DNA of 64,000 nucleotides from Psychroserpens sp041224425 (lineage in GTDB: Bacteria; Bacteroidota; Bacteroidia; Flavobacteriales; Flavobacteriaceae), in NCBI RefSeq assembly GCF_041224425.1, contig NZ_JBGFGL010000070.1, positions 60,712 through 124,711 on the forward strand, read 5' to 3'. Shown here in pieces: positions 1 to 9,120 of the stretch; the stretch's first letter is position 1, and the number at the start of each line of letters is the position of its first letter. The notes under the pieces are model-generated. The model saw only the letters and a list, made by a program, of their open reading frames with translations. It was not told the DNA's origin and did no database searches. Both the position numbers and the translations under genes were made by a program.

Positions 1-383
1 TGTAACACATTGTGCTGCACTTTCCAGTTATAGACATTTCCAGCCAAGATATAGATACTACTACCCATCAAACGATTGATCCATTCTTTATTAGAATAAG
101 AACCATGATTTCCATCGTGCATCACATTCATCCCGACTCCTGCCATACCAACTCCCATAATTATGGTCATCAATAATTGGAGCCAGCCAGGAATATCCAA
201 TGTTAAGATTAAAAAGTAAGGCAATAAAAATAAGGTAAACATCACAACGGTTTTTACCCAGATTTTCCAATTTCCGGTACGCTTGATGTTATTTTCCTTG
301 AAATAGTTGTTAACTCGTTTGTTGAGTGTTCTAAAAAACTTTGCAGAGTCTGTTCTTGAAAAAGAAAGTGTTTGCTTTGTCAT
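1..383 (-). CDS. Fatty acid desaturase, N-terminal fragment cut by window start
   Basis: An ATG at 383 opens 127 codons on the minus strand that run off the window edge. The fragment has a basic N-terminus, two hydrophobic stretches at about residues 45-62 and 67-88, a histidine box HDGNH at residues 89-93, and the start of a second box (H124-N-V-L, next codon cut). This is the membrane di-iron acyl-lipid or acyl-CoA desaturase pattern, in which histidines bind the iron centre that inserts a double bond into fatty acyl chains. The third box lies outside the window, so regiospecificity cannot be judged. The upstream -7 box at 432-439 supports this start. The family is fairly sure; the exact substrate is unknown. 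Confidence 0.85.
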   Translation of the reverse strand, partial: MTKQTLSFSRTDSAKFFRTLNKRVNNYFKENNIKRTGNWKIWVKTVVMFTLFLLPYFLILTLDIPGWLQLLMTIIMGVGMAGVGMNVMHDGNHGSYSNKEWINRLMGSSIYILAGNVYNWKVQHNVL

Positions 384-431
384 ATCTTAGGGATTTAGGT
401 ACAATATAAAATCGCATCTAAGTAATAGAGG

Positions 432-439
432 CAAATATA
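432..439 (-). promoter_or_regulatory. Bacteroidota -7 box for the desaturase gene
   Basis: Read on the minus strand this is TATATTTG, a full match to the TAnnTTTG -7 consensus, about 48 bases before the desaturase ATG. I see no convincing -33 TTG at the usual distance. Confidence 0.5.
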
Positions 440-497
440 TAAAATAAACAACGCCACGTTCTACTTATAATTATTAAAATGTGCACATAAATTTGCA

Positions 498-505
498 TAT
501 TTTTG
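498..505 (+). promoter_or_regulatory. -7 box TATTTTTG for rsmG
   Basis: This full TAnnTTTG match ends 15 bases before the ATG at 521. It implies a very short leader and argues against the in-frame TTG at 503, which sits inside the box. Confidence 0.5.
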
Positions 506-520
506 TTAAAAACTCCAAAT

Positions 521-1150
521 ATGCAGTTGATTACAACTTATTTTCCTGAGCTAAACGAGACCCAACAGCAACAATTCGAACAGCTTGGACCACTTTATAA
601 GGAGTGGAATCAAAAAATCAATGTGGTATCCAGAAAAGATATAGACGAACTATATCTTCGTCATGTTTTACATTCCCTAGGCATTGCAAAAGTGATCAAC
701 TTTGAACCCAACACCAAAGTCATGGATGTCGGTACAGGAGGTGGTTTTCCCGGAATACCTCTAGCTATTTTATTCCCTGAAACCCAATTTCACTTAGTTG
801 ATAGTATTGCCAAGAAAATAAAGGTGGTTGATGAAGTTTCAAAAGCTTTAGGGTTGACCAATGTAAAAACATCTCATGATAGAGTTGAAAATATTGACGA
901 TACTTTTGATTTTATTGTTAGCCGAGCCGTTACACAAATGCCTGTATTTGTAAAGTGGATAAAAAACAAAGTAGCCAAAACCCAAAACCATGACTTAAAA
1001 AATGGCATCCTTTATTTAAAGGGTGGTGATCTTACTGAAGAATTACAAGTCTACCAAACAGCAAAAATTTATAATCTCAGTGATTATTTTAAAGAAGATT
1101 TTTTTGAAACCAAGAAAGTGGTTCACCTTCCTTTAAAATACAAAGGCTGA
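521..1150 (+). CDS. rsmG: 16S rRNA (guanine527-N7)-methyltransferase RsmG
   Basis: This 209-residue protein has the RsmG (GidB) layout. An N-terminal helical part carries the conserved YKEWNQKINVVSRKD stretch, followed by a Rossmann methyltransferase fold whose SAM-binding loop is VMDVGTGGGFPG. RsmG methylates N7 of G527 in 16S rRNA, and its loss is known to give low-level streptomycin resistance. The length is normal for the family. I start at the ATG at 521; a TTG 18 bases upstream is in frame but overlaps the predicted promoter. The gene is monocistronic, converging with the hydrolase-like gene whose stop lies 10 bases away. Confidence 0.96.
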   Translation: MQLITTYFPELNETQQQQFEQLGPLYKEWNQKINVVSRKDIDELYLRHVLHSLGIAKVINFEPNTKVMDVGTGGGFPGIPLAILFPETQFHLVDSIAKKIKVVDEVSKALGLTNVKTSHDRVENIDDTFDFIVSRAVTQMPVFVKWIKNKVAKTQNHDLKNGILYLKGGDLTEELQVYQTAKIYNLSDYFKEDFFETKKVVHLPLKYKG

Positions 1151-1160
1151 TATTCAAATT

Positions 1161-3524
1161 TTATCTTTTGATAATTTTTTCCCTGTACTTTAAGCCTTGG
1201 CCTGTTTCAATATCAAGAATGTATAACCCTGAACCTAAATTTAGAGAAAATTCTGCTCTTTGTCCTAATAAACCAACATGTTCGGAAAACACAATTTTGC
1301 CAGTGATATCCATTAAGGTGAGGTTAACATCTTCAATTGAAGAATTACTTAAGATCACCAAGTTTTGATCAATCGGATTTCGTTCTACTTTAAGTTGAAA
1401 AGAACTTTCAACAACTGAACTAGATAAAGTTTCCTGAATGATTTCATTTAAGGCAAAAGTGACATTAGCTTGTGTGAGCGTCACATGAGGCTCGTTAGCG
1501 TTAGGCATGTACCAATTCACAAAAGGTGTGTCATTCGACGTAATTCCTGCAAGAGATTGAAACCAGTTAATATTATTATTTACAGGTTCATAAGCCATAG
1601 CGCTTACACTCGGAATAAAATTGAAATAATCTGTACTCAAGGCACCCAAAAACTCACCAACCAATCCACCAGTATCTAAATCGGCAGTCAAACTTAAAAT
1701 ATCAAATAGACCTCCTGAGCCAGAATCAACACCGTTTGAAAAACTTGGTGCTGCTGAACTAGCATTATTAATTCTATCATTGGCTAAAGGAAACCACCAT
1801 GCAAAATCCAAATGCACCTTACTGGTTTGGATTTCTGTTCCAGCATAAGGCGTAAAATAGGTTTCTACCAACAAATCTGCACCAGTCATGATATTGATAT
1901 CTGCATCTAAAATCTGGCTTCCTGGCCATAAATCACTAGGCGGATTAGTATTGCTCTGAAAACGGTTATTTACACCACTTCCGTTTATAATTGAGACATT
2001 TCTCGTGATTTCTGGAAAACCTGATGCCGTTAAATTATTAAGCCTATTATCAAAAATACCTTTAAAAAAATGTGGTTGAGGCAATGACAAACTACCATTG
2101 AATGTTACCCCATCACTATTAGTGATATGCGATTCAAATTGATCGGTTAGCATTTGCCTTGCTGCAGGAGATTTGAGCATTCCGTTTATGATGGGCTGTA
2201 ATTCCTCTACATTTTGATCGCCTAAAATCCAAAAATCATCCAAGCCAAAAGCCAAAAAATTAAATTGATGCTGAAAACCTATCGGCACATTAGCTCCTTG
2301 ATGAGGTGAATCAAAGGAAATCCATAATCTGGTGTCGTGATTTAAATTTTGGTTTTCCATATAATTCAATGCATATCGAGAAATAAGTCCGCCCATACTT
2401 GGACCAATAACTACATTTTGCTCAATTCCCTCTTTATTAGCATTGATCATAGCAATAAGATCGACCAATAACATCGCATTACGTTCAATATAATCGGCTC
2501 CACCATCAACCAAAATATTGTCCTGTGCTCTTAAGTAGGTTGGAAAATTTAAAATCACAATATCAAATCCTTCTGCTCTTACAATATCGCCAAGATTAGA
2601 AGTTGAATTTCCATCATTAAAGTTCAATAAATCGTAGATTCCTGAAATTGAGCGTCCATCATCAGGATCAAAACCATCTACCAATATGATAGGCTTATCA
2701 AGAATGTTATCGGCACTTAAAAAGAGTTCATATTCACCTGTTCCAGGATAAGAAGTAGCTTCTCCATAAACAGATAAATCTGGCGTTATACTTGAAGTAA
2801 ATGTCGTTATGGCATTTGTAGATCTCGCTAATAAATCGGCATTAGAATATTCGATATCTAAGGTCGACTGTCTTGAAACAACCTCTCCAGAATCCCATTT
2901 AATTTTATATACAAGGTTTTTTTCTCCTTCTTCAGAATAGCTAATGGCAATGTTTTGGTCAAGAACAATGTTTCTAAAACCATTACCATCATCAAAATCA
3001 ATTTCAATGGAAACAACAGATTGATCTGTCGTATTAAAAATATGAGCTTCGGATAAATTGAAGGTGGTTTCCAATCCTTTATGCCGAGTTCTTAATGCTG
3101 AAGCAATCGTTAGTTTTTCCAATTCAAATTCTGCTGAACCATCATTAATCACGTAACCTTCCGAATTAACAAAAACCGAATTGTTTTGAAATGATTGATC
3201 TGTAATTATTTCGTAATTTGAATGTAAAATCACCAAAGGAACCACTTGTGTTTTATGGCTCTGTCTACTTAATTCCTTAATATGTTCTAAAGGCAATAAA
3301 TGCTTTTGAAAATCACCTTGCGCAATCGCCTTGTAGGCTTGATAAAAAGCATATTTATTATTAACCTTGTCATTATAGGATTGTATATCTACAACTGGAG
3401 ACTTTTGCACTAAAACAGTCGTTTCCATTTTAGAGGTATCGAAATTTTGAAATGGGTTTTTTTGTTTTTGGGGAAATACTGAAATTGACAGTAGGCATGC
3501 CAATATGAAATACATGATCTTCAT
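1161..3524 (-). CDS. Secreted alpha/beta-hydrolase-like protein with T9SS sorting tail
   Basis: About 787 residues. A hydrophobic signal peptide ends near SVFPQ. The middle shows an alpha/beta-hydrolase-like pattern: a strand IILVDGFDP followed later by a nucleophile elbow GPSMGG with Ser near residue 376, as in lipase and PGAP1-type hydrolases. The last ~75 residues form a T9SS type A sorting domain (NPIDQNLVILSN to the terminal EKIIKR), so the protein should cross the outer membrane and be anchored or released. The open frame extends up to a TTG at 3578, but that codon lies in a terminator stem, so I use the ATG at 3524; an ATG at 3545 is the alternative. The substrate is unknown; an esterase or lipase role is inference. 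Confidence 0.8.
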   Translation of the reverse strand: MKIMYFILACLLSISVFPQKQKNPFQNFDTSKMETTVLVQKSPVVDIQSYNDKVNNKYAFYQAYKAIAQGDFQKHLLPLEHIKELSRQSHKTQVVPLVILHSNYEIITDQSFQNNSVFVNSEGYVINDGSAEFELEKLTIASALRTRHKGLETTFNLSEAHIFNTTDQSVVSIEIDFDDGNGFRNIVLDQNIAISYSEEGEKNLVYKIKWDSGEVVSRQSTLDIEYSNADLLARSTNAITTFTSSITPDLSVYGEATSYPGTGEYELFLSADNILDKPIILVDGFDPDDGRSISGIYDLLNFNDGNSTSNLGDIVRAEGFDIVILNFPTYLRAQDNILVDGGADYIERNAMLLVDLIAMINANKEGIEQNVVIGPSMGGLISRYALNYMENQNLNHDTRLWISFDSPHQGANVPIGFQHQFNFLAFGLDDFWILGDQNVEELQPIINGMLKSPAARQMLTDQFESHITNSDGVTFNGSLSLPQPHFFKGIFDNRLNNLTASGFPEITRNVSIINGSGVNNRFQSNTNPPSDLWPGSQILDADINIMTGADLLVETYFTPYAGTEIQTSKVHLDFAWWFPLANDRINNASSAAPSFSNGVDSGSGGLFDILSLTADLDTGGLVGEFLGALSTDYFNFIPSVSAMAYEPVNNNINWFQSLAGITSNDTPFVNWYMPNANEPHVTLTQANVTFALNEIIQETLSSSVVESSFQLKVERNPIDQNLVILSNSSIEDVNLTLMDITGKIVFSEHVGLLGQRAEFSLNLGSGLYILDIETGQGLKYREKIIKR

Positions 3525-3568
3525 ATTAGGATTGTTGATTTTCATAAATATACAAAAATCATAAAATG

Positions 3569-3594
3569 AAAAACCCAAAACTTAAAGTTTTGGG
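3569..3594 (-). terminator. Intrinsic terminator after the DUF6029/TlpA unit
   Basis: On the minus strand a 10-base stem (CCCAAAACTT with AAGTTTTGGG) is followed by five T. It ends the unit made of the genes at 3626 and 5338 and separates it from the hydrolase-like gene. Confidence 0.8.
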
Positions 3595-3625
3595 CTCTTT
3601 CTATAGTTTTACTTGTAATTAGAAA

Positions 3626-5302
3626 TTAAAATGATGTAGATAAACTTAAAGAAAACCCTGTGTTTTCAGGAACAAAGCGGCAAACACCGCCAACACAAAC
3701 CAATCCGCCACGTTGTCTACCATAACTTGCCATTACTCGTGTAGCACCTTTGGTAAAGCTACCACCAACTGTATAGTAATGTACTTGTTTATCTTCATCT
3801 GGATTGCCATAATTCCACAAATCATTGGCAAAGACACTCAACCTACTATTAAAATTATATTCCAAGGTTCCGCCAGCCCAGTTTTTGGCTCTTTCAGAAA
3901 GCTCATCATCAGAAAACAAATGGGAAAGTTCTAATCTTGCCGATCTTCCTTTACCAAACTTTCGCGTGACCTCACCTACCAAAGCTGTTGCATTAATTTC
4001 TCCTCTTCTATCTTCAACAAAACGTGCATTATAGAAAGTGTTGACAATAGAAACTATTGATGACCATTTAGGAGACCATTTTTTCTTAATATCCAAACTT
4101 ACCTCTTCAAAATATTTCTCACCAAAAGCAAAGAAATCAGTATCCTCATAAGTTCTTTCAGCGATGTCAAAATCGCCTTTTAGTCCAGACCAAGAAGCAA
4201 AATTAAACGCCAATTTTGTTCCATATTTACCACCTAAAGCAGACCCTTTTTTAATGTTGTAGAATATATCGATTTGACCTCCAATTTCACCAGATTTAAA
4301 CAGAGGATTAAAAGTTAGTCTTGGTTGTGCTTGATATACATAGATATTTGTAACACCATAATCATGTTGTTTGGTCAATCCAGGAATAAAATTGATAAAG
4401 TTTTGGTTAAAAATATTAGCCGATTGGTCACGTTGAGAGAAAAACGCCATATTTTCCATACGCCTAAATGTTGCATCAACACCCAAACCTGATTTTGCAA
4501 ATCCGATATTAAATAGTACAGCACTACCATCAAAGTATTTATCTTCAATAGGATCATCCATTTCCACATACACATCTTCACCCTTAATAATATATTCTAA
4601 TGAAGAATATACACTCCCTTCAGAAAAACCTAAACGAAAAGAATAAGAGTTGGTAAGAGATTCGAAATCAGGATTGTCGATATCCAAATCCTCATCGCGA
4701 CCAACATAACTTAGCCCTAGATCTAATCCGGTAGACTCAAATTTGAACAATGAAGACAAATCTATTTCAGCATTGAATCCATAAATAGATCCATCGGAAA
4801 CTTCAAATCCGTCACGTTGTCTTCCATACAACGCAGAAAACTCCAATGCATCAATTGGCCTATATTTAACATTTGCACCTCTAAGGGAATTATTAATACC
4901 CAATTGCCGATCTTCCCAAGACCTTAAAATAAGTCCGCTACCAAATTGTTCATAAAAATGACCTAAAGTCGCCTCAAATTTTTGACTTCTATAACCAACT
5001 GCAAAAGTTCCTATATCTGTGCCCATATATTTTGGATAAAAATTTAGAATGGCATTGGGTTCATAAGATTCCACTTGCACATGGGCAAAGAAATTTTTAT
5101 AATCATAGTTTAACCTCAAGTAATTATTTGATCTGAAGTTATCTTCCTCAAGAAAGTCTCCAGTTTTTGGGTCATCAACATAATATTGGGAATTGGATTC
5201 AATACCTCCACTAAGTGTACCGTAATCTTTTTTGTCTTCTTCTTGGGCTATAGTAATGATAGGAATAAATAGTAGAACTACTATTGTGATAAAACGATTC
5301 AT
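3626..5302 (-). CDS. DUF6029-type outer-membrane beta-barrel protein
   Basis: 558 residues with a clear Sec signal peptide (MNRFITIVVLLFIPIITIAQ). The rest alternates polar and aromatic residues as in beta-barrel strands and ends in an amphipathic strand with a terminal Phe (LSLSLSTSF), typical of barrels handled by BamA. I recognise it as the family annotated DUF6029 in flavobacteria, whose role is unknown. The GRQRDGF and GRQRGGL turns and the DLWNYGNPDED region have the look of porin-like barrels. It lies 35 bases downstream of the TlpA-like gene on the same strand, so the two are probably cotranscribed. Any enzymatic or transport function would be a guess. Confidence 0.8.
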   Translation of the reverse strand: MNRFITIVVLLFIPIITIAQEEDKKDYGTLSGGIESNSQYYVDDPKTGDFLEEDNFRSNNYLRLNYDYKNFFAHVQVESYEPNAILNFYPKYMGTDIGTFAVGYRSQKFEATLGHFYEQFGSGLILRSWEDRQLGINNSLRGANVKYRPIDALEFSALYGRQRDGFEVSDGSIYGFNAEIDLSSLFKFESTGLDLGLSYVGRDEDLDIDNPDFESLTNSYSFRLGFSEGSVYSSLEYIIKGEDVYVEMDDPIEDKYFDGSAVLFNIGFAKSGLGVDATFRRMENMAFFSQRDQSANIFNQNFINFIPGLTKQHDYGVTNIYVYQAQPRLTFNPLFKSGEIGGQIDIFYNIKKGSALGGKYGTKLAFNFASWSGLKGDFDIAERTYEDTDFFAFGEKYFEEVSLDIKKKWSPKWSSIVSIVNTFYNARFVEDRRGEINATALVGEVTRKFGKGRSARLELSHLFSDDELSERAKNWAGGTLEYNFNSRLSVFANDLWNYGNPDEDKQVHYYTVGGSFTKGATRVMASYGRQRGGLVCVGGVCRFVPENTGFSLSLSTSF

Positions 5303-5337
5303 TGAGTTAGGGTTGAAGGTTATTAGTTGGATAAAAA

Positions 5338-5823
5338 TTATTCTGAAAACTCCAATAACTTCTCATAAAGTTCATCTTCGCTTCCAGGTGTATAACCAGA
5401 ATGTCTATATAGTATTTTATTGTTTTTGACAATCAAAGTCAATGGAATTGTGGGCGCATTTAATCGACGTTTAAGCTCGCTATTTGTATCTAACAAAATC
5501 TCATACTCCCATTGCTTACCACTCACTAATGGTTTCACTCTCTTAACGGTTCTGGCATCGTCAACGGAAATAGCATAAAGCTTCACATTGGTTTCATCAA
5601 CCCAATCGCTATAGACATCGTTAATGGCATCTAATTCCTTTTTACAAGGCACACACCAAGTAGCCCAAAGTGAAATTACAACAAGTTGATCGTCCTTAGA
5701 AATATCTTCAAGATTGATATGTTTTCCATCCAATGTTTCCAGCTGCATATTGGGAAGTACATCTTGCGCGAAAGAAAATATTGAGCAAAACAAAACCAGT
5801 AAGGTAATAGATAGGGTCTTCAT
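5338..5823 (-). CDS. TlpA-family thiol-disulfide oxidoreductase, exported
   Basis: 161 residues with signal peptide MKTLSITLLVLFCSIFSFAQ, so a periplasmic protein. The thioredoxin fold follows, with the active site WATWCVPC (Cys57 and Cys60) and a cis-Pro region APTIPLT. TlpA/ResA-type proteins usually keep cysteines reduced in the periplasm, for example for cytochrome c maturation or for partner proteins. It is the first gene of a two-gene unit with the DUF6029 barrel protein, which suggests, as inference only, that it helps that protein or acts in the same envelope process. A -7 box at 5849-5856 precedes it. Confidence 0.9.
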   Translation of the reverse strand: MKTLSITLLVLFCSIFSFAQDVLPNMQLETLDGKHINLEDISKDDQLVVISLWATWCVPCKKELDAINDVYSDWVDETNVKLYAISVDDARTVKRVKPLVSGKQWEYEILLDTNSELKRRLNAPTIPLTLIVKNNKILYRHSGYTPGSEDELYEKLLEFSE

Positions 5824-5848
5824 GATAGAGATTTAATTTTTAACGAAG

Positions 5849-5856
5849 CAAAGTTA
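5849..5856 (-). promoter_or_regulatory. -7 box TAACTTTG for the tlpA-DUF6029 unit
   Basis: A full TAnnTTTG match on the minus strand, 25 bases upstream of the TlpA-like ATG. No clear -33 element is visible. Confidence 0.5.
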
Positions 5857-6003
5857 ATTTTTTTTTAGTAACACCATAATTTTAACAGGATCCTTACAAT
5901 TTTTATATCAATTATTTCAATAGACAAACCAAAGATGTAAAAAAACAAATAAAAATATCATATATTCGCTATCTCTATTTTTTAACTAAAACTCAAAAGT
6001 CTT

Positions 6004-7305
6004 ATGAAAGTCAAAAATCTCTCCAAGATTTTCCTTTTTATCTTGTCAGCAGCTGTGTTTTCATGTAGTTCCTCTAGTGATGAGGATAATGGTGGGAACA
6101 ACGGAGGACCAACTTCAATAACAGTTACTCCTAGTGCAGAATATGTCGATTTTGGAAATACAGTTAGTTTTACTGTTAAAACAAATCAGAATACAGATGT
6201 TACTTCTGAAGCGACTATTTTGGTTAACAATCAAAGTATTGAAGGAAACTCATTTACTGCATCAGCAACCGGTGAATACACCATTACTGCTGAATATCGT
6301 AACTTAACTAGTAGCGGTGTAAGCGTCACTGTTTTACCTGTTATTGTATCCATTGACATACAATCTGAAGACACCTATAATATAGGTGAGCGCATAGATT
6401 TCCAAGTGATTGCTTCCGATAATAATGGGAACACAATAAATATAACTTCTGGTTCTAAGGTGTTTGTGAATGGAGCTGAATCTCTTACAGGAGCTAGAAT
6501 TATCACTAATACTACGGGTAGCTTTGATGCCTATGCTACTTTTGAAGAATTTACAAGTAACACTAAAACCGTAACAGTTGAAGATAACGCTTCAACACCA
6601 ATGACCTACACAAGAAAAGCATTAATTGAAGACTATACAGGAGATTGGTGTGGATATTGCACCCGTGTTTCCCATGCGATAGATTTAGTTAAAGACAATG
6701 ATCCTTTAGATAAAGTTGTTGTTGTTGCTGCACATCTATACAATGGTGATCCTTACCAAAATAGTTTTGGCGTACAATTGGCAAATGCCTTCAATGTCAC
6801 TGGATTACCAACAGCTTATATTAACAGAGCCGATGAATGGAATTTTCCTGAGCCTAGTAACGTTAGCCAAGTTACTAATTTAGCAACAGGAACAACCAAT
6901 AATGGTTTAGCTATTATTTCAGCCTCTAAAGACAACAATCTATCATTTATGGTTAGTGCTGGTTTTGGTCAAAACCAAAACGGTGCAAAGTTGGTTGTCT
7001 TACTTTTAGAAAACGGTCTGAGAAGAGATCAAACAAATTATTACCCAGAATATTATGGTGGTGCTGATCCTATTGTAAATTTTGAGCACAATCATGTACT
7101 GCGTCATTCGTTCACAAATGTTCTTGGAAATGCTATTCCAGGAAACGAAACTCAAGCCAATAATACTTACAGACAATATTTTGACTATGTTATCCCAACA
7201 AATCTTAATGCCAATGCATTAGAAATAGTTGCAATGATTGTCAATTCTAACAATCAAGTACTGAATGTTAATAAGGTTAATGTTGGACAAAATATTGGAT
7301 TCTAA
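6004..7305 (+). CDS. Omp28-related lipoprotein with CxxC thioredoxin-like domain
   Basis: 433 residues. The signal ends in a lipobox with Cys21 (AVFSC), followed by serines and SDED. This fits the S(D/E)3 surface-export signal described for flavobacterial lipoproteins, so display on the cell surface is likely. Residues ~35-195 form two Ig-like beta domains. The Omp28-related domain starts near residue 200 with RKALIEDYTGDWCGYC (Cys216, Cys219), a thioredoxin-like CxxC site, then GLPTAYINR as the cis-Pro region. The function of Omp28 proteins is not settled; they were first seen as outer-membrane antigens in Porphyromonas. A divergent TlpA-like gene lies upstream. The -7 element TATATTCG at 5961 is one base off consensus. 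Confidence 0.85.
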   Translation: MKVKNLSKIFLFILSAAVFSCSSSSDEDNGGNNGGPTSITVTPSAEYVDFGNTVSFTVKTNQNTDVTSEATILVNNQSIEGNSFTASATGEYTITAEYRNLTSSGVSVTVLPVIVSIDIQSEDTYNIGERIDFQVIASDNNGNTINITSGSKVFVNGAESLTGARIITNTTGSFDAYATFEEFTSNTKTVTVEDNASTPMTYTRKALIEDYTGDWCGYCTRVSHAIDLVKDNDPLDKVVVVAAHLYNGDPYQNSFGVQLANAFNVTGLPTAYINRADEWNFPEPSNVSQVTNLATGTTNNGLAIISASKDNNLSFMVSAGFGQNQNGAKLVVLLLENGLRRDQTNYYPEYYGGADPIVNFEHNHVLRHSFTNVLGNAIPGNETQANNTYRQYFDYVIPTNLNANALEIVAMIVNSNNQVLNVNKVNVGQNIGF

Positions 7306-7329
7306 ATTTTAATATAGTTTCAATAAAAA

Positions 7330-7355
7330 AGCCAGATTTTAAATCTGGCTTTTTT
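7330..7355. terminator. Bidirectional terminator between Omp28-like gene and pruA
   Basis: A perfect stem, AGCCAGATTT with AAATCTGGCT, has A-rich sequence before it and a T-run after it. It can stop transcription from both converging genes. Confidence 0.9.
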
Positions 7356-7360
7356 ATTTT

Positions 7361-8986
7361 TTATCCTAAGAATGGATAACGGTAATCTGTTGGTGTCACA
7401 AAAGTTTCCTTAATCATTCTTGGCGATACCCAACGTAATAAATTCAAGGCACTTCCTGCTTTGTCATTGGTACCAGAAGCTCTTGCACCTCCAAATGGTT
7501 GTTGACCTACAACAGCACCTGTTGGTTTATCATTGATATAAAAGTTTCCAGCGCAATTTTGAAGTGCTTTAGTAGCTTCGTCAATCGCATAACGGTCGGT
7601 AGCCAAAACAGCTCCTGTTAAAGCATATTCACTGGTTCCATCAACCAACTTTAAGGTTTCAGAATATTGGTCCTCATCATAAACATAAATGGTAATGACA
7701 GGTCCAAAAAGCTCTGTACACATAGTTGTATATTTCGGATTTGAAGTGACAATAACAGTAGGCTCAATAAAATAGCCTTTGCTTTTATCGTAGTTTCCTC
7801 CTACAATGATTTCGGCATCATTATCTGCTTTTGCTTGATCAATATATTTGGCTAACTTATCGAATGAGCCTTCATGAATTACAGCAGTAATAAAGTTTTC
7901 CAAATCTGCTGGAGATCCCATTTTAAATGATTTAACATCTTCAATAACAAGATTCTTTACCTCATCCCATAAGTTGGAAGGCACATAGGCTCTTGAAGCA
8001 GCACTACACTTCTGTCCTTGAAATTCAAATGCACCTCTTGAAATAGCCGTTGCCACTTGTTTTGGAACTGCGGTTTTGTGTGCAATTATAAAATCCTTTC
8101 CTCCTGTTTCACCAACGATTCTAGGATAGGTTTTGTAGTCATGGATATTGTTACCAATTTTTTTCCAAAGTTCCTTAAATACAAAAGTCGATCCTGTAAA
8201 ATGTAATCCTGAAAAATCTGGGCTGGCCATAACTGTATCGGTAATCATCACTGGATCTCCAAATACGACATTGATCACACCGTCAGGAACACCTGCTTCC
8301 TTAAAGACGTCCATAATCACTTTCGCAGAGTAAATTTGGCTATCGCTAGGTTTCCAAACAACAACATTTCCCATCATCGCCATACAAGAAGGTAAGTTTC
8401 CAGCAATAGCTGTAAAATTAAAAGGCGTTACAGCATAAGTAAATCCTTCCAAAGGACGATATTCAATTCGGTTCCATGCACCACTTGTGCTTTCTGGCTG
8501 GTCATGATAAATATCGGTCATGTATTGAACATTGAACCTCAAGAAATCTATCAGTTCACATGCAGAATCAATCTCAGCTTGATGAACGGTTTTAGATTGA
8601 GCTATCATAGTTGCAGCATTGATCTTTGCACGGTAAGGACCTGCAATGAGTTCAGCCGCTTTCAAGAATATACCAGCACGTTGCTCCCAAGTAAGGTTAG
8701 CCCATTTTTCACGAGCCTTTAAAGCCGTATCGATAGCTTCTTGAACATTTGATTTTTCTGCAAGATGATATGTGCCCACTATATGTTGATGATCATGAGG
8801 TGCAGACATGGTTTTTGTATTTCCTGTCTTAACATCTTTTCCATTTATGTATAATGGAACCTCAATTTTACTGTTCCACATCTCATTGTAAGCCTCTAAA
8901 ACAGCCGCTCTCTCAGGACTGCCTGGAGCATACGATTTTACAGGTTCATTAACTGCTATTGGTACATTGAAAAATCCTTTTCCCAT
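7361..8986 (-). CDS. pruA: L-glutamate gamma-semialdehyde dehydrogenase PruA
   Basis: 541 residues, the length of monofunctional delta-1-pyrroline-5-carboxylate dehydrogenases. It oxidises glutamate gamma-semialdehyde to glutamate with NAD+, the second step of proline breakdown. Visible landmarks are the general base in VGETGGKD (Glu293), the catalytic thiol in GQKCSAASRAY (Cys327), and the Pro/Gly-rich C-terminal QQPFGGARASGTNDK motif that marks the P5C dehydrogenase group. There is no PutA proline dehydrogenase domain, so that step must be encoded elsewhere. The gene stands alone with a TAACTTTG -7 box at 9027-9034 and a shared terminator at its 3' end. Confidence 0.97.
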   Translation of the reverse strand: MGKGFFNVPIAVNEPVKSYAPGSPERAAVLEAYNEMWNSKIEVPLYINGKDVKTGNTKTMSAPHDHQHIVGTYHLAEKSNVQEAIDTALKAREKWANLTWEQRAGIFLKAAELIAGPYRAKINAATMIAQSKTVHQAEIDSACELIDFLRFNVQYMTDIYHDQPESTSGAWNRIEYRPLEGFTYAVTPFNFTAIAGNLPSCMAMMGNVVVWKPSDSQIYSAKVIMDVFKEAGVPDGVINVVFGDPVMITDTVMASPDFSGLHFTGSTFVFKELWKKIGNNIHDYKTYPRIVGETGGKDFIIAHKTAVPKQVATAISRGAFEFQGQKCSAASRAYVPSNLWDEVKNLVIEDVKSFKMGSPADLENFITAVIHEGSFDKLAKYIDQAKADNDAEIIVGGNYDKSKGYFIEPTVIVTSNPKYTTMCTELFGPVITIYVYDEDQYSETLKLVDGTSEYALTGAVLATDRYAIDEATKALQNCAGNFYINDKPTGAVVGQQPFGGARASGTNDKAGSALNLLRWVSPRMIKETFVTPTDYRYPFLG

Positions 8987-9026
8987 CTTAAATTTGATTT
9001 AAATAGTGTGTATTGTTTTGAAGTTG

Positions 9027-9034
9027 CAAAGTTA
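9027..9034 (-). promoter_or_regulatory. -7 box TAACTTTG for pruA
   Basis: A full TAnnTTTG match on the minus strand, about 40 bases upstream of the pruA ATG. Confidence 0.5.
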
Positions 9035-9120
9035 CGGTTTTTTAACGACTAATGTTTTTGTTGAAGTATTAAATGGACGTTAAAAATATTGCTTATTTTT
9101 TGTAAGTTGCTACATCAAAA

